Below are positions 46,134 to 60,069 of a DNA stretch of 64,000 nucleotides, one piece after another (the first letter of the stretch is position 1; the number at the start of each line of letters is the position of its first letter). This DNA comes from Glycine soja (taxonomy: Eukaryota; Streptophyta; Magnoliopsida; Fabales; Fabaceae). A program made the translations under genes and the position numbers. The notes below the pieces were generated by a model, which searched no databases, had not been told where the DNA came from, and worked only from the letters and a program-made list of their open reading frames with translations. Where the stretch lies: positions 4,327,261-4,391,260 of the forward strand of contig NC_041002.1 in the NCBI RefSeq assembly GCF_004193775.1, given 5' to 3'.

Positions 46134-48826
46134 AATTTCGTGCGTTGATTTTGTTTGATCGAATTTTTTTTTCTAACGGATTCTAGAGACAATTTGTGCT
46201 AAAATTAATAATAATAACAAACGTGTTAACAACTATTAAAAAAATAGTGGAATTCTATGTGATTTGACTAAAACTAATATAAATAATCTTAATTATTAAT
46301 AAAAATTAATAATCTAAAACATTTGTTTGAGTCTAAATCAATCTATAAAATCGGGTTGTGATGATAATTATTTTATATTTATATATTTTATTTTGATATT
46401 ATCTTAAATAAATGTGAGATTTTAATATGTTTTTTTTATTCTCAAATTTTTTGTTATTTAAGACTGTAAGTACATTTTTTTTAATCTAGGAAACACAGAT
46501 GATTATCCAGCGTATGCATTTACTTAATATTTATTATTAAGAGTTTTTCGTTAAGTATGTGTTTGCTTTAATTTGTTATTCTTTGAATAATAGTGTAATT
46601 GTTATGAAATTTGGCTCCTGTGAAATATTGAGAAAGAGTAACGTAAATAATTTTAGCTATTGGTAAGAAAATTAATCATTGATATTATTTTTTAATTTTT
46701 ATTTATAAGCTTTATTGAAAATTTAAAATACCCCTGTACTTCAGGGAAAGTTCCTAGTTTTTTGTTATAAATGACTACTCCATGGTTTAACGGCTTGACT
46801 GATTTAGAGAATACCGTGTTTATTTTTCTGAAACAAACGTTCACACTGTTCGGTCTTGACTCTTGATTCCCTTGACCAAATTGAAGCCCCTAAAACTAAA
46901 AACAGAACAAACAGAAAAAGAGTACTACTTTCAACCGTCGATATTTTGGGAACGTAATTGAATTCTCTCTTCGAAAATTCTAATGAATGCAAAATATGCC
47001 CAAAAACAGAGTGTCTTTTTTAGTTTAATTTTAATATATTATCAATATAAAAAATTATATTATTAATTGATTAGATATAATTTTAAATATTTTTTTAAGT
47101 AATATCATAATAGTTGAATAATCTTAATAAACATAACAATTCATGATTGAATAATAATGTTAAAAAATGTATTAATATATTCGATCTAATTAAATTTTTT
47201 TAGTAAGATAACCTTGTAATATTTGTCGTATCATATGTTTTATACAAACAGTATAATCCATTGATAAAACGTAATTATATATATAAACATTGTTTTATTT
47301 AAAAATTATAATGTACACGCATAAAAGTTAGATAAGCATTTGATTTTGCTAAAGTGAAGTGAAATTGTTGAGTAATGTAATGGGTAAGTATAAAACTTGT
47401 AATGTCATCGTATAGAAAATATTTTGCAGTAAAAATACATTTATTGGGAGTTGAGTTTAGATGAAATGATTTTTATTAGTTTGAAATTTTTAAAATAATT
47501 AGATGAGATGGTCTCAGCAAATTTAAATTAAATTCAATAAATAAAGTATCAAAACATAATCTTGAATCAAATAGTTCAAATTGGTGATTTTGAAATAAGG
47601 CTGAAAATGCACTAGCAAGTTAAATTTTTTAAGGTCCACATCTATCCTACTTTTTTTTTTATTGAAATATTCACGACTTGACCAATTTGATTTGATATAA
47701 TCTTTTTTTTAAATGTATCTTACTTTTGTGAAGGTTTAGTTCAATACTTCAATCTGGGTTTTCTAAATTCTACTTAATTGGAATGTCTGTTAAACGAGTT
47801 AAAAATTGTCTCTAAAGAACCTAAATTTATGTATACATTAGTAGGCTTAAATATCTAAATAAATTGATAATATATAATCTTAAAACATAACAATCTGCTG
47901 TAAAAAAAAAAACATAACAATGCATTTTTTTCAAGTTAACAATCTATTTTTTTATTAGTCATTATTATTATTTACCTAAATAAATTGTCTTATTTGAATA
48001 GTCTAAAGTCTTATCTTTTTAATTAAATAACTTTAAAAAGTCTTAACTCATTTAATAAACAATTTGACGACCTATCTCTGCTAACGTGAGTTAAGCTATA
48101 TCTCCTTAACATGTTGCATTGTTACCTATCCTATTCCGTGGTAGTAATGCACATATACATTAGGTTTTTAGGTACTTTAGGTCTATGAGAAGGGTTTTGT
48201 TTACTTCCATAGTAGAAACACTCGAATATCTATTTCATTTCCAAATTGCAGTAAAATTTATGTGGCCCCAATTAGCTTTTATAAAGTATGATTTATTTGG
48301 CTTTCATATATGTCCAAAGAAAATTAAGGACGTTCACACGCCGAGTGTTTTAGTCTAACCCCTATATGACCATGGGAGTCGTCCACTACCAATTTGATTG
48401 ACACTTGGTTGGATTTGAGGCGATGTTTGCTTCATGCCTTCACCAACTCTTTTCCACCAACGAAAATTTAGTCACTCACTTCATACATAAACTAATGCTT
48501 TCACACTCCAAAGTCCAAACAGTAAACGCACTACTAAAATTGGTTATTTGACATTAACCCTTTTTTTTACAAAAAAAATTGAAAAATAAAAAGCTTTCAT
48601 AAAGGAAGAAACTGAAACAATAGCAGTTTACTGCACACTTTAATTCTTGGAATAATTTTTGGTATACAAAGACAACAATATATATTGATCGAATCTAACT
48701 CCTTATATATCTATTCTAACCCCTACCATTAGATTAATCCTAATGAATATTCTTGGAACAATTGATTTATATATAACAAATTAGAGAAATATCAGTCATT
48801 TTCACAAAATTATTACCAAACATTTC
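46134..48826. other. AT-rich gap, no gene recognised
   Basis: Searched by eye for a third DUF569 exon; none found. Only chance frames (46804-46992 -). Confidence 0.5.
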
Positions 48827-48954
48827 GAGTGTGTTTGGATAATGTTGAATATAACTAGCTTTCATTATAAAGCAAAACTTGTTTCTACCTTCTTGTTTTA
48901 GAAAGTGAAAAAATTCGGTTGAACATGATTTTCAATGAAAAATCAAACACACTC
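48827..48954. mobile_element. Short Tourist-like MITE (128 bp)
   Basis: The left end GAGTGTGTTTGGATAATG and the reverse complement of the right end (GAGTGTGTTTGATTTTTC) form inverted repeats of the same type as 25993-26441. The flanking trinucleotides (TTC and TTT) differ by one base. Confidence 0.65.
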
Positions 48955-50213
48955 TTTATAAATTATGATATGCTTATATACTAATTTGATTTATTTTTCT
49001 TCCTTTATAAAAGTTTTGGACTTATAACGTATCAAATAAAAAATTGTGGAGTTACTGTATTCATATATTCAATTTCTTTAACAACTTAATTTTATCTTAT
49101 TTTTTAATATTTTTTTCTTTATATTCAATCATATCATTTGTTAATTTTTTTATATTCTTTTGTATTTTTCTCTCTATCTCTTCTTTTCCTTATACCCATT
49201 CACCCAAAAAATGGGGTGCACATTTAACAAAATTTCAAAGTTCTGTTAAAATGGATCCCTAGCATATCGCAAAGTTGTTGTCTTAATATATTTCCTTGGT
49301 GTGGGAGTAATATTATTCCCGCAATCAATTGCTTTCTCCAACGCCCAGTCTTTTCTTTTTCTTTTTTGGGGCTTAAGATCAAAGTGTATAAATCTGAACT
49401 TCTGATCTAATAAAAAAAATAAAGCTCAACTTGAAATAATTAAGGTCAATAGATGGTTGCGTGTTTCTAACTAATAACATGCGGAGTGACCTAGTAACTT
49501 GGAAATATACTATACGGATATAACATTAATTAAAGTTGTCTATATGCTACTTCTTATAAGGAGTTATACGTCTACGTCAAGACAATTAGTATAGATGAAA
49601 AGATTTTTGAGTGAGATAAGAAGGATATTAATACTATACCGATTAGACACGCACACACACACACATTCACACATATATAGAAAGATAAATAGATTTTCAC
49701 CTGATTTCATCTGAGGATTAGAGCATATTCATGTGGGCGGGGGAAGGGGGTTGGAAGTACACATTCATGTCGTCTGCCTTGACAAGGACTAGAAGCCGAA
49801 TATAGTTTTTGTATGGTGGGTTTTCAATAATAATTGGGAGTAAAATGGAGAAATACAAGTTAACAACATTTAATTTTATTTATCTGTAAATGAAACCTAT
49901 TCAATAACACATTGTCTATTTGTCTAAGACATCTTGTGTAGACGATAGTTTTATACTTTTAAGTGGCTTTTGTCTTGTCTCTATGTAAATCTCCGTATAT
50001 ATAGCTTTCACCCCATGTATATATTGTTTCTTTTTTCCTTCTTTTATTGGTCTCTCTTCCTTTATGCCCTTGTTATTTTTTTTTATTTGTTGGATTGAGG
50101 TCTTCGTAAGGTGCTTTCTAGTCAGAGGCCGTTTTGTTTTGATTCTCTTTTTTTAATTTCTGTGGTATCCACAAACACGCCAAGGCAGCGACAAACCGCA
50201 TATTATTATCAAA
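48955..50213. other. AT-rich gap with (CA)n tract, no gene recognised
   Basis: A CA-rich microsatellite lies at about 49647-49665. The 72-codon frame at 49044 is hydrophobic, low-complexity and not convincing. Confidence 0.5.
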
Positions 50214-50356
50214 TGCCATAGTATATCCAAAACCAGTGACTGATTGGGACTCTTTATTGATTTGGGTTGAGTCAGCAATTCAACCTAGCTGCCATAGTAT
50301 ATCCAATACCCACTGACTTATTATGAATCCTTATTTAATTGGGTTGAGTCAGCAAT
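50214..50356. repeat. 76-bp tandem duplication
   Basis: TGCCATAGTATATCCAAAAC ... GGGTTGAGTCAGCAAT is repeated, starting at 50214 and 50290, with moderate divergence between the copies. Confidence 0.8.
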
Positions 50357-51550
50357 GGTAAAAAGATTAGTCGGATTGGGCTATGGATTCTGTTTATAAC
50401 TTTTTAACCTACATCTAATTGGGTTTATGCTTTTTTTTTTGGGGTGAATAATTGGGTTTATGCTAAGATTAAAGTGAGCTTGATCGCTTTTGTTCATTAA
50501 AAAAATGTTGCACACTATGTCGGGGGAAACGTGAAAGAAATTTATTTGGGATGAATCAAATACTAGTATTTGTTAAACACGCTAAGTTTACAATTTTACG
50601 CTTAATGTAACTTAATTCAATTAATCAAGCAAAATAGATTCTTTTAATTCTAAACACGCCTAATAATTTATATAAGTAATATAATGGTAATTTTATCATC
50701 AACTCAATCACACACGAACAAAATTCTTATTAGATATTATTTTCTATATTTTGAAGTGAAATTATCATTGGCATGTTAACTTGCTGTCTTACTATGCCAT
50801 AAGTAGATATATTGGGTTTTTGTTTACTTTTTTGTGTGTGTATCATAATATGAGGATTCACAACTTAAAACCAAATAAATTACCAAGGATTACTTTTGGC
50901 AAAAAATCCAACCTTACAAGTGGGTCTCAAGTGACCTCAATAATTGCTAGGTCTTATCATATTTCATTTTCAGGTTAAGAAACTCAACTTGATGATGCAT
51001 TCCCCTGCCCCCCCCAATGTTCCTAAACCCACATGTGAATGATCAATGCCCACGATCCCACCTTTCTCTTTTTTTCCACCTACCCTTAACTCCCTAACCC
51101 CTAGTTAGACGCACTCAACACTGAACACAAACTAAACCATGACAAGAGATGAATGAGATTACCTACCCTCTTTGCCCACGTAATACACGCGTGCACCCAA
51201 ACGTGTTATACCCCAAAGTCGCCACTGTTGGACTTCCTCTTCCCATTTTTCACTATTCACAGTCCAAACAACACACCTAAACCAGTCAACCAGTCACGCA
51301 CACTAACTCTTACCCAACACATAGAAAAAAATAACAGTAACAACGTAACAATTTCAAAACCCAAGAAAATGGTCCCCATTCACGTTCACAAATAAATACC
51401 CTCTACCATTTTCATTTCATACTCAAAACCATATCAGAGCCTCTGCTTCCGACACAAATCAATCTTTCTGATCATATATTATTCTTTTGTTTTTTTAATT
51501 TATTCTCCATACACATGCAGACAATAAGTTCGAACAAGTTCAGGAGCGGC
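50357..51550. other. Upstream region of the second DUF569 gene
   Basis: Includes pyrimidine-rich leader-like sequence (about 51400-51500). An ATG at 51515 is in frame 12 codons before the preferred start at 51551. No separate gene seen. Confidence 0.4.
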
Positions 51551-53804
51551 ATGGATTTCTTCCACCGCGCGAAGGCGGTGCGCCTCCGCAGCCACCACGA
51601 CAAGTACCTCCTCGCGGAGGAGGACGAGGAGTCGGTGACGCAGGACCGCAACGGCTCCTCCAAAAGCGCACGGTGGACGGTAGAATACGTGGCCGAATAC
51701 GACAACATAATTCGCCTGAAGAGCTGTTACGGCAAGTACCTCACCGCTTCCAACCACCTCTTCCTCTTGGGCATGACGGGCCACAAGGTTCTCCAGACGC
51801 TTCCCTCGAGGCTGGACTCTTCTGTCGAGTGGGAACCCGTCAAGGACGGAGGGCGCGTGAAGCTCAAGTCCCGTTACGGGAATTTCCTCAGGGCAAATGG
51901 CGGGTTGCCGCCGTGGAGAAACTCCGTTACTCATGATATTCCGCACAGGACCGCCACGCAGGATTGGATCCTGTGGGACGTGGATGTTGTTGAGATTTAC
52001 GTGAACTCTCCCGCGAATCATGATAGACCCTCCGCTCCGCCGTTGCCGGTTGAGGACTCTGTTCCCATACTAGCGAGCGCGCCGCCGCCGCCACCGCCAA
52101 CTGTGTCTGCTAGCTTTTCAAGGCAACAGGTATGTATCAGATAAGATTCTTGGAAAAGCTTTGATGTTTTTGTCGGGGTTGTCCTTGCTTTGGTTTAGCA
52201 TGATTATTACATAATGATCAAAATTCATATCATTTTTTTAGGTGTTATTCTTTTATTCATAAATAGTAGTGTTCTTTAATCAGAATTTGAGTTTTATTAT
52301 AGTAATTTGCATCGATGTTTTAAATTGTGATCGCGATTGCAGTTTTTTCGCAATCCCTGACATGACTGGAAATTGCAGGCGAATTTTGCATCAAGGTTTC
52401 AAATTGTGATCTGAGTTGCAGTTTAGTCCTGATTCTTGACATAATATGAAATTGCAGTTGTGGATTATTTTTTAGAACCTTGATTTTCATAATGAAGTTT
52501 TGTATTAAATATATTGACAATGAATAATACCAAAAATGATTCAAAATCTGAAAGGAACTGGTTATCTATTTGAGGGATGAAATTGTTTACGAGTTTGATA
52601 CGATGAATTTGTTTGTGAGTACTATCTTTTGGGGACTAATTTATATAAATACGTATATTTTAGGAGGACCTTGTTACATAAAGAGTGTTTATTGGTATTA
52701 GCTAATCAAGGAGTCGATAATGGATTCATTAGCATTGATGCGTTCATTAGCATTTTCTCTTTTATGATTAAAATAACCTAAGTTGTCACTTTTTATTATT
52801 ATTATTTTTTGCGTGTGTGGGTGTTGATTGTGTTTGGTTTTGTTTGCAGCCCAATGATTTATCACCGAAGGTGGAAGGGAGAACTATATACTACCATATT
52901 GCTGAAGACAATGGAGAGGTGCTGGATGAAGGTGTGCAGGGGTATTCTTTGATTTTCAAAGGGAATGGAGTTGAAGAATTGACTCGAAAGTTCGAGGAAG
53001 AGACAGGGCTAGAGGGAATCATTGTGTGTAATCGGAGTCCTTTGAATGGAAAGCTTTATCCTCTTCGCTTGCAGCTTCCTCCAAACACTGTCACCATGCG
53101 GGTTGTTTTGGTTCTTCCCATGTCAAATTGTGAGTTTTCTTTTCTATTCCTTCTTGTTGAATTTTTCCTTCTTCTGGATGCTCACTTGCTTATTACATGT
53201 TTGGCTTGTAAGATTGTATACCCTAAATTTTAGTTTGGAGAAAGTAAACTTTGTTTTATTCATATTTGTCAAAATTATGGTTGAATGGTATTTAGACATG
53301 ATCACGATGTTTCGTGAGAAGTGAAAGAAAGTTACTTTTCTTTTGGGACAAATCTTAGTTTCCAACTACAATTCGAACACCACCTTGGTATTATACATCA
53401 ACCTTCATACATAGAAAAATGTTTTGTGGTGCGGAGGACCAAGTGATTAGAAGAAAGAGGTAATTTCGTGGTGGACCAACTAGTTAAGCGAAGCTTCGTC
53501 AATTGTCAGAAATGTTATGCAACTAATAATTAATATCTTATTCGATTAATTTCCGCACCTGATGAATAAGAACTTTGCATCTCTAGCTTCTACGAAACAT
53601 ATCATGTAATTAAACTTTGAGAAGAGTTTTGGTGTTACTGCTTTGACTTCTGGCATTGCATTCACATTAGACATCAATCATATTTCTGTTTGTTCCAATC
53701 TATATCTTCCTCTCCTTCAAATGTCCTATCTTGTTACCTTAATAACATTTGCTGTCTTTTCCTTTTCAGTGGCAAGAGACTTTGAGGCACAAGGCTTACT
53801 GTGA
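51551..53804 (+). CDS. DUF569 (fascin-like) protein, complete (join 51551..52129, 52850..53129, 53770..53804)
   Basis: 297 aa from the ATG at 51551 ([20 protein letters not shown]), preferred because DUF569 proteins and the paralogue at 45332 start M(E/D)FF. An in-frame ATG at 51515 would add 12 residues. The N-terminal DUF569 domain includes [43 protein letters not shown] and [13 protein letters not shown] Pro-rich linker ([11 protein letters not shown]) follows. The second conserved domain begins [20 protein letters not shown] and ends in the last exon [11 protein letters not shown]. Introns: 720 bp (CAG|GTATGT) and 640 bp (AATT|GTGAG), phases 0 and 1. The first intron holds a tandemly duplicated MITE-like segment (52300-52500). 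Exon 1 is GC-rich. Confidence 0.92.
52300..52500. repeat. MITE-like, ~80-bp duplicated segment in the DUF569 intron
   Basis: GATGTTTTAAATTGTGATCG ... GAAATTGCAGGCG and AAGGTTTCAAATTGTGATCT ... GAAATTGCAGTTG are repeats about 80 bp apart. The inverted end AGAACCTTGATTTT lies near 52475. Confidence 0.6.
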
Positions 53805-54812
53805 GAAGCCTTTAGAGTTTTGCAACGAAAGCCTACGTATATGTAGTTATGTACTGATCGAAGCCAGTTCAGAATTTAGGAATATGTTCTAGTCCATTTC
53901 ATTTATTAAGCAGAGTTCATCATGGTCCTGTGAGGGAAGCTTAGAGTTGTCATTGCATGGATCAAAACAGCAATGTCCTTTCATCAATGACATGTGTTAT
54001 AGGCGATTCTGATGGTGGATTTTGTTGGGGCTTCTTTTTCATTAACTCCAGCTTCAATATAAGCATGTGTTGCATGTGGATTCCGGGAATTTTGTTGTTT
54101 GATGGTTTATGTAATTTTTTGTTCATGATTTTTTCTCTAGGTGGATATACCGCATGTAAATAGTATAAGTTTTGTCAGCAATAGAAGATTTTCTTTTATC
54201 AGATATAAATATAAATTTCTAATATTCTTCAGAAATTTAGAAACATTTTTGTTTAATCAGAGTTTATTTCTTGCTTAGTTGTCTCTGAATGAAATTTGTG
54301 GATTCAAGCGAAGTGAGTGGTATGACTGATAGTTACACAACTCAAAACAGAGAATACGTGAAGATAATTCCAAAAGGGTTGTATGCATTACAACCCATAT
54401 TTTGAACATCCGATGTAACCAAACGGTAATTTAATTTACAAAACTATGATATCGAGATTGGCCCAAAAGAATAATGAATGCATATTGTTCTGTTGAGCAT
54501 GTTTCTACTATCTAGGTTTGAAAGTAGTTGGTTGAGGACTATGCTTCACTTCTATGAAGGAGTTAGCCTATTCATTACACATTCATCATATTTATTCAAA
54601 GTTCATTTCAAAGTAGCAGCTTTTAGTAGATGTACTACATGAAAGTGGAATGCTTCTATTTATGAATAGGGAAACCTACACTGAACCGATTCTCCAGAAC
54701 TAGGAAATAATTTTTACCAAAAGAGTGCATTTTTGGTTAATTCATAGTTACTTTTGGTGGTATTTCTTGAAATAACTTATAAAAGGATTCACGATTACTT
54801 TTTATAATCTCA
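53805..54812. other. Downstream of the second DUF569 gene, no other gene recognised
   Basis: Likely 3' UTR at the start. The 68-codon frame at 53957 has no recognisable domain. Confidence 0.45.
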
Positions 54813-54817
54813 GTATA

Positions 54818-54966
54818 CGTATATTTGGATTAATGGTGGTTTTAAATGATTATTATTTTGAAAGCAACAAGTAGTTGCTTTTGTGATGAAGTCATCATGA
54901 TTTTATTTATTTATTTAAAAAAATCATGATGAGTTTCACTCACCACCAATCTAAACTCACACTAAA
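54818..54966. mobile_element. Possible small MITE with an inner hairpin
   Basis: Outer ends TTTGGATTAATGGTGG and ACCACCAATCTAAA are roughly inverted. Inside, CATCATGATTTT and AAAATCATGATG form a perfect inverted pair (about 54894-54932). Ends are approximate. Confidence 0.45.
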
Positions 54967-56564
54967 TGTATAATGTACATGTACATAAATAGTGTAAAGT
55001 TCAAACTTATACCTTGCTACTTGGAATGCATATAATTTATGCTTTATTATTCTTGAATCCATCATAAAAAAACAAAATGGACGAAATGAACTACAAAAGA
55101 GTAGTGATAACTAGTAACTTGTGATGGGTTCTACGGTGCATCACTACTCCATGTGACTCATGGTGTACTATTATTAACAGCTTTTGAATTAATCTAGAGT
55201 GCACATTATTAGGAATCCTATACATCTTATCTAAACTCTTCCTTCGTTCGACACCGTTTTCCATCGTGCGATGCCATCAAAAGCAATTTCTAGCTGTGTT
55301 GCCACTTTTTTTCTTAACATGGTAATGTTACATAAAGTAGAATAAATTTAATTTAATAAATGTTCAAATTATAGTAGTATCATTTCATACAAACTACATT
55401 AAACTTGCAATTAACAAAATACAAATGAATAACTAACTCAACTTTTTTTTGGTAGGGATAGCTAACTTAACTTGATTGTACAGTGACCATTCCCAATATT
55501 TTCCGCATCTCAATCAAAGGGTCAATCTTCTCTTGGACATCACTCGAACTATGCTTCCCAAAAGGTATATTAACAAATCAGCAGTCAGAAAAACCACTTT
55601 GATAAGTCCTCCCATTGTTTGTAACGTAATACCCCTTGATGATTGCGTTTTGTGTCTATCTAAGATTTATCCTTGTTAATTACTATTTCCTTTAATTCCT
55701 CGAAACTGTTTGTTTGTGTAGAGAAATTTGAGATCGGTTCATGTCGCGAAAAAGAAAAAGCTATGATAACATCCCTTTTTCTTCTAATCGGATATTTGGA
55801 AAAGAAAATAATTTAATTTAAAAACAACTAGTGAAAAGATTTTTAGTGTACAAACAACAAGAAGATTCAAATCTTAGAATTTCTTACCAACTATCCAAAC
55901 TCAATAAATATTACATATCATTGAGTGTATTTTTAGATTAAACTTTATTAATAGCATGTTTGGATTGGTATTTGCTGGCTTCAACGTGGACTAAGTTTAA
56001 AAAAAAAAAAAAAATACTTGTGTTTCCGTGTCATGAGAGTTTTGGATGTGAAAACATAGGTGGATTGCAACATATGATCCAAAGACAGTGTGAGTTTATT
56101 TATCAAATTGATTTTAAAATATTTTAAATGAACAACTCTCACACATATCTGATAACGAAATAAATATATTATTTTTCGTAATAATTACCTTAAAATTCAA
56201 ATAAATGTTGCTTTCCAATTATCAATACATTAAACTTTAAATTTAAATAGTTATCTATATAAAATTTCTAAATTTTATTTGTATTTAATTAAATAAAACT
56301 GAAATGCATCATGACATTTATTTTTTTTTCTCATGTGTTTCTTTCTTCAATTCAAACAAAATATTTTGAAAATATTTGCTTACAGTTACACAGGAGGGTA
56401 GTAGTGGGTATACATAGAGAGCATTTAACCTCAGGTCCTCAGCCTCATCACTCACTCTAATCTAACGATGAATCTGAATACCAAGCTTTCTCACTCATAA
56501 GTTCCCACTCCCTCTCTTATCATTTATCAAACAAATTTTTCATCTTTCCCCACTTGTTGGATTA
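54967..56564. other. AT-rich gap, upstream of the plastid membrane protein gene
   Basis: No supportable gene. The 67-codon frame at 55476 has no recognisable content. Poly-A run near 55999-56014. Confidence 0.5.
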
Positions 56565-58203
56565 ATGGCTGCCTCAGCTTTGTCACTAACATCCCCATTC
56601 CATTTCAGAAAACCCCACAACAGGGTTTCACCTCTCAATGCTCATCCTCTCATTCTCATCCAAAAGGGTAAACAATCTCTTAAATCAAACTTCTCATTCT
56701 CAACCCTGAATGCTTCCCCCCACTTCAGACCCCCTATTGCCATTGCTCCTTCCACACTGACCCTAACAAGAGCTTCTTCCTCTGATGAATGCTTTGACCC
56801 TGCTGGTGAAGCCCAAAGGTTGCTGCTTTCTGAGGAAAAACCAGTTAATTTTGCTTTCTGGGTCATATTTTGGGCCTCTTTGTCCCTGGCTTGGTTTGCT
56901 GTTTCAAGGGATGCTAATGCTGCTGTTGAATCCTCCATCAAAGCCTCTGGCTTTGGCTTCAACATTGCCAATTCGTTGAGGAAATTGGGTTGGCCTGATT
57001 GGGTTGTGGTGTTCACCCTTGCCACTCTTCCTGTGCTTGAGCTTCGTGGGGCTATACCTGTTGGTTACTGGATGCAACTTAACCCTGTAACTTTAACAGT
57101 GTTATCTATTCTGGGGTTAGTATTTTTCTTCTTCAAGTTCTTTTAAGTACACCCTTCTTTGGCTGACTTATGTGAGATACTATTTGAATTCACTGCAATC
57201 ATGATACCCATTTGCTTACTTGGCTTTCTAGAATCCCTCTTGGTTAATGTGTTTGCCTTGTTGTGGCATTGCACCTTCACTTGGAATAGTTATGTTAGAG
57301 ATTGAACCTTCACTTGGTCTAACAGTTTTCTGTTTTCTAAAATTTGTTTGTCCCCTCAACATATATGAAAGTATTTGTCCCATGAACACATTTCTGTTTT
57401 CTAAAGATTTGTCCTCTGAACAGTTGAACATAGCACATGAAAAAGAGAATGAGAAAACATCTCCTAGTTGTTTCTGTTTTTTGTTTTTTATAACACTTGT
57501 TTTGGAAACAGATTTCAAGACTTAGTAGAATTTGGATGAGAATTTGATTACCGAGTAGTGTAAATTATTAAATAAAACATTTTTTAAAACAAAATGTGAG
57601 AAGTGAATCAAACAAGCCCTATATTTTCCTATGTAATTTTGACTCATGGAGAGAAGAGGGTTTGTTGTTGGCCTATTAGAGCTTAGAAGATGTTTCCTTA
57701 GCGCCCATTGATGTAATTTGGATTGTCTTTTGGTAATATTGGGGATTTTCCCATGGTTAGATGAACCAGTTTTGAGTAATTAATGTAGGAACATGGTCCC
57801 TGTGCCATTCATCGTGCTCTACCTTAAAAAAATTGCGTCTTTCGTTGCTGCGAGGAGCCCTTCTGCGTCTCGATTCCTTGACATGCTGTTCGAGAATGCC
57901 AAAGAGAAGGCTGGTCCAGTGGAGGAGTTTCAGTGGCTTGGTCTGATGCTCTTTGTGGCTGTTCCTTTTCCTGGAACAGGAGCATGGACCGGAGCCTTTA
58001 TAGCATCCATTCTTGATATGCCATTTTGGGCTGCTGTGTCTGCTAATTTCTTTGGTGTTGTATTTGCTGGGTTGCTAGTAAATTTGTTAGTGAACCTTGG
58101 TCTGAAGTATGCCATCATTACTGGTGTCATCCTTTTCTTTGTTTCCACATTCATGTGGAGTGTCCTTAGAAATCTTAAAAAAGGTTTGAGCTCGTCAAAT
58201 TGA
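56565..58203 (+). CDS. Plastid-targeted 'small multi-drug export' family membrane protein (join 56565..57115, 57789..58203)
   Basis: 321 aa. Residues 1-70 are Ser/Thr-rich and poor in acids, like a chloroplast transit peptide. A first membrane segment (about 94-112, FAFWVIFWASLSLAWF) is followed by the family core: VVFTLATLPVLELRGAIPVG (about 148-167, with the conserved ELRGAIP), NPVTLTVLSILGNMVPVPF, then LMLFVAVPFPGTGAWTGAF with the PGTGAW(T)GA motif, and two or three further hydrophobic helices to a basic end. This pattern fits PF06695 (bacterial-type 'putative small multi-drug export protein'). The transport role is a family label, not proven. The intron (673 bp) has donor GG|GTTAGT and acceptor TAATGTAG, phase 2, and rejoins as SILG-NMVPVP. 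An envelope or thylakoid location is inferred. Confidence 0.92.
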
Positions 58204-60069
58204 CGTGAAATGTCTGATTTTCCTTTACCAACATGATGACAATTGTTAGTTTTGTTGTTCATTCTCTTGGTTTTCATTTTCTTATATTTTCATAATTGAG
58301 CATCCTAGTTCAGTGATATGTAAAAATGAAAAGGCTTATGTCTTGTATATACCCTTTTTCTGATGTTTTAAAAATCATGGGCTGACTGATATTCCTTGTT
58401 GGAGATTTTTTCTTTTCTTATGTGGAGTATAACTTCAATTGGGAAGCTTTTGAACTAATTAAATTATAACTTTGTGGTGCATTAAGATGGATCACACCAT
58501 ATCCTGTTCTTTAAATTAAAGCTGAGCCTGAGTATCTTTAAGCTATAACTTTGCGTCTTCTGCTTTGAAAGTAGATTACTGATTGAATACATCCTCATTT
58601 GTCAAGGAAAGAATAGTTGATTCTAAATTTAGTCCTTTGTTATTTTAAATTTTTTTACACTATCATCCAATGGTATGTTGATGCAATATTGGCAGAGTTT
58701 GACCTCTTAGGTAGTTTTTTCTGATAGTCAGAGTCCTTTAATGATTTGTCCACACGTTATCCGACAACTGTGTTAAGAAGTTATTCATTTACAGTGTACG
58801 AAAGTTAAATCTTTCTCAAGTCTATTTTGCTCTTTGATCTACTGGTGTTGGGAATTTGATAAATAATCTCTAATCTGAATAATCATCAAATTTCTGCATC
58901 TCAATTGTCCACTTATTTTTCCTATATGCATGTAGTATTATGAACAAGTACCTCCACTTTTTGTTTAAATATTTATTTTGCCGTATCCCAAAATCTCAAG
59001 TTCTTTAAGGTATGTTCATGTTCCAAGTGTTTTGTTCTATTGTGAATAAAATAAGCCCGAGATGTTGTTCTAAACAATGATTCTCCAGACTTCATTGTAT
59101 TTTGGATGAAAAGTTTTGTCTTGATAATCTCCATCATGGTTAACAGTTTAGGGAGATTTTGGAGATAATACATGTAAAGGTTGATTTCTTTTAACAATTA
59201 TGGTTGTATTATAAGGATACTGATTTGAGTATTATTTCTGCCCATTGCTCAGAATCTCCCTCTCTAAAGAAAAATATCCATGATCCATGTATAATATTTT
59301 GTTTATCAGTAGATCCATGTCTAATATGTTCATGTTGAAACTTTATTGTCAGCTCCTAATATATAAGCTGCTTGTGAATCGTGAATTTTAGACTTAGAAC
59401 AAGGTTAAAGAAACTTTACTTTCTCATGATTTAGAACAAAAGTTTGGTGAAATTTATGATAAGTCTAAATTATTATTATCATTGACTTTGGTCAAAGTCC
59501 CATGTGGTGCTACTACTGCTCTATATTTGGCAAAAGCCATGGACATTGTGAGATAAATTCTATGAATGAGGTTTCTGCCCATTCTTAGTCTACCCTGTTA
59601 GGTTCAATCTAGCAAAACCCAACTCGGTATGACTTCACATATCCAAGTCCTTCACTAGGCCAAGGAGTCATATGAGGGCTGCTAAAACACATAAAACCTC
59701 TATTTCAGTCTCTAGGAAGGTTTTAATATCTTTAATAACACAGAAAATCAGGAATAGACAGAAGAAGAATGGGATAATCACATGCCTGAGCAATTATACT
59801 ATCGTGACTTTTCTTGGGTAACTTGGGCATGTCCTCATACCTGGGACTGCATTTAAATTTACACTATATATTCCTTGTTTTGTATTTAACTTACATTTCT
59901 TTGATTCAGTAAGGCCGGGTCTTTTCAAAAGTTCTTTTTGGATCTTTACATGTTAATCTAGAGTTGTATAATATCTCAACCATGCATGACAACATGAAAA
60001 GAATTGGATTTTGTTTTCACATCACTCAACAATGTTCTTTCCTCTCTTCATTTCTCTGCCTCTTCAGCT
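58204..60069. other. Downstream gap, no gene recognised
   Basis: Likely 3' UTR to about 58400, then non-coding. A W-box-like pair TTGACTTTGGTCAAAG occurs near 59483, without a gene to attach it to. Confidence 0.45.

Noticed and set aside
51515..51550. Upstream in-frame ATG of the second DUF569 gene
   Set aside because: The extra 12 residues are not shared with the paralogue or with the usual MEFF start of the family; kept only as an alternative.
59483..59500. Palindromic W-box pair TTGACTTTGGTCAAAG
   Set aside because: No gene start nearby to regulate; such words occur by chance in 64 kb.
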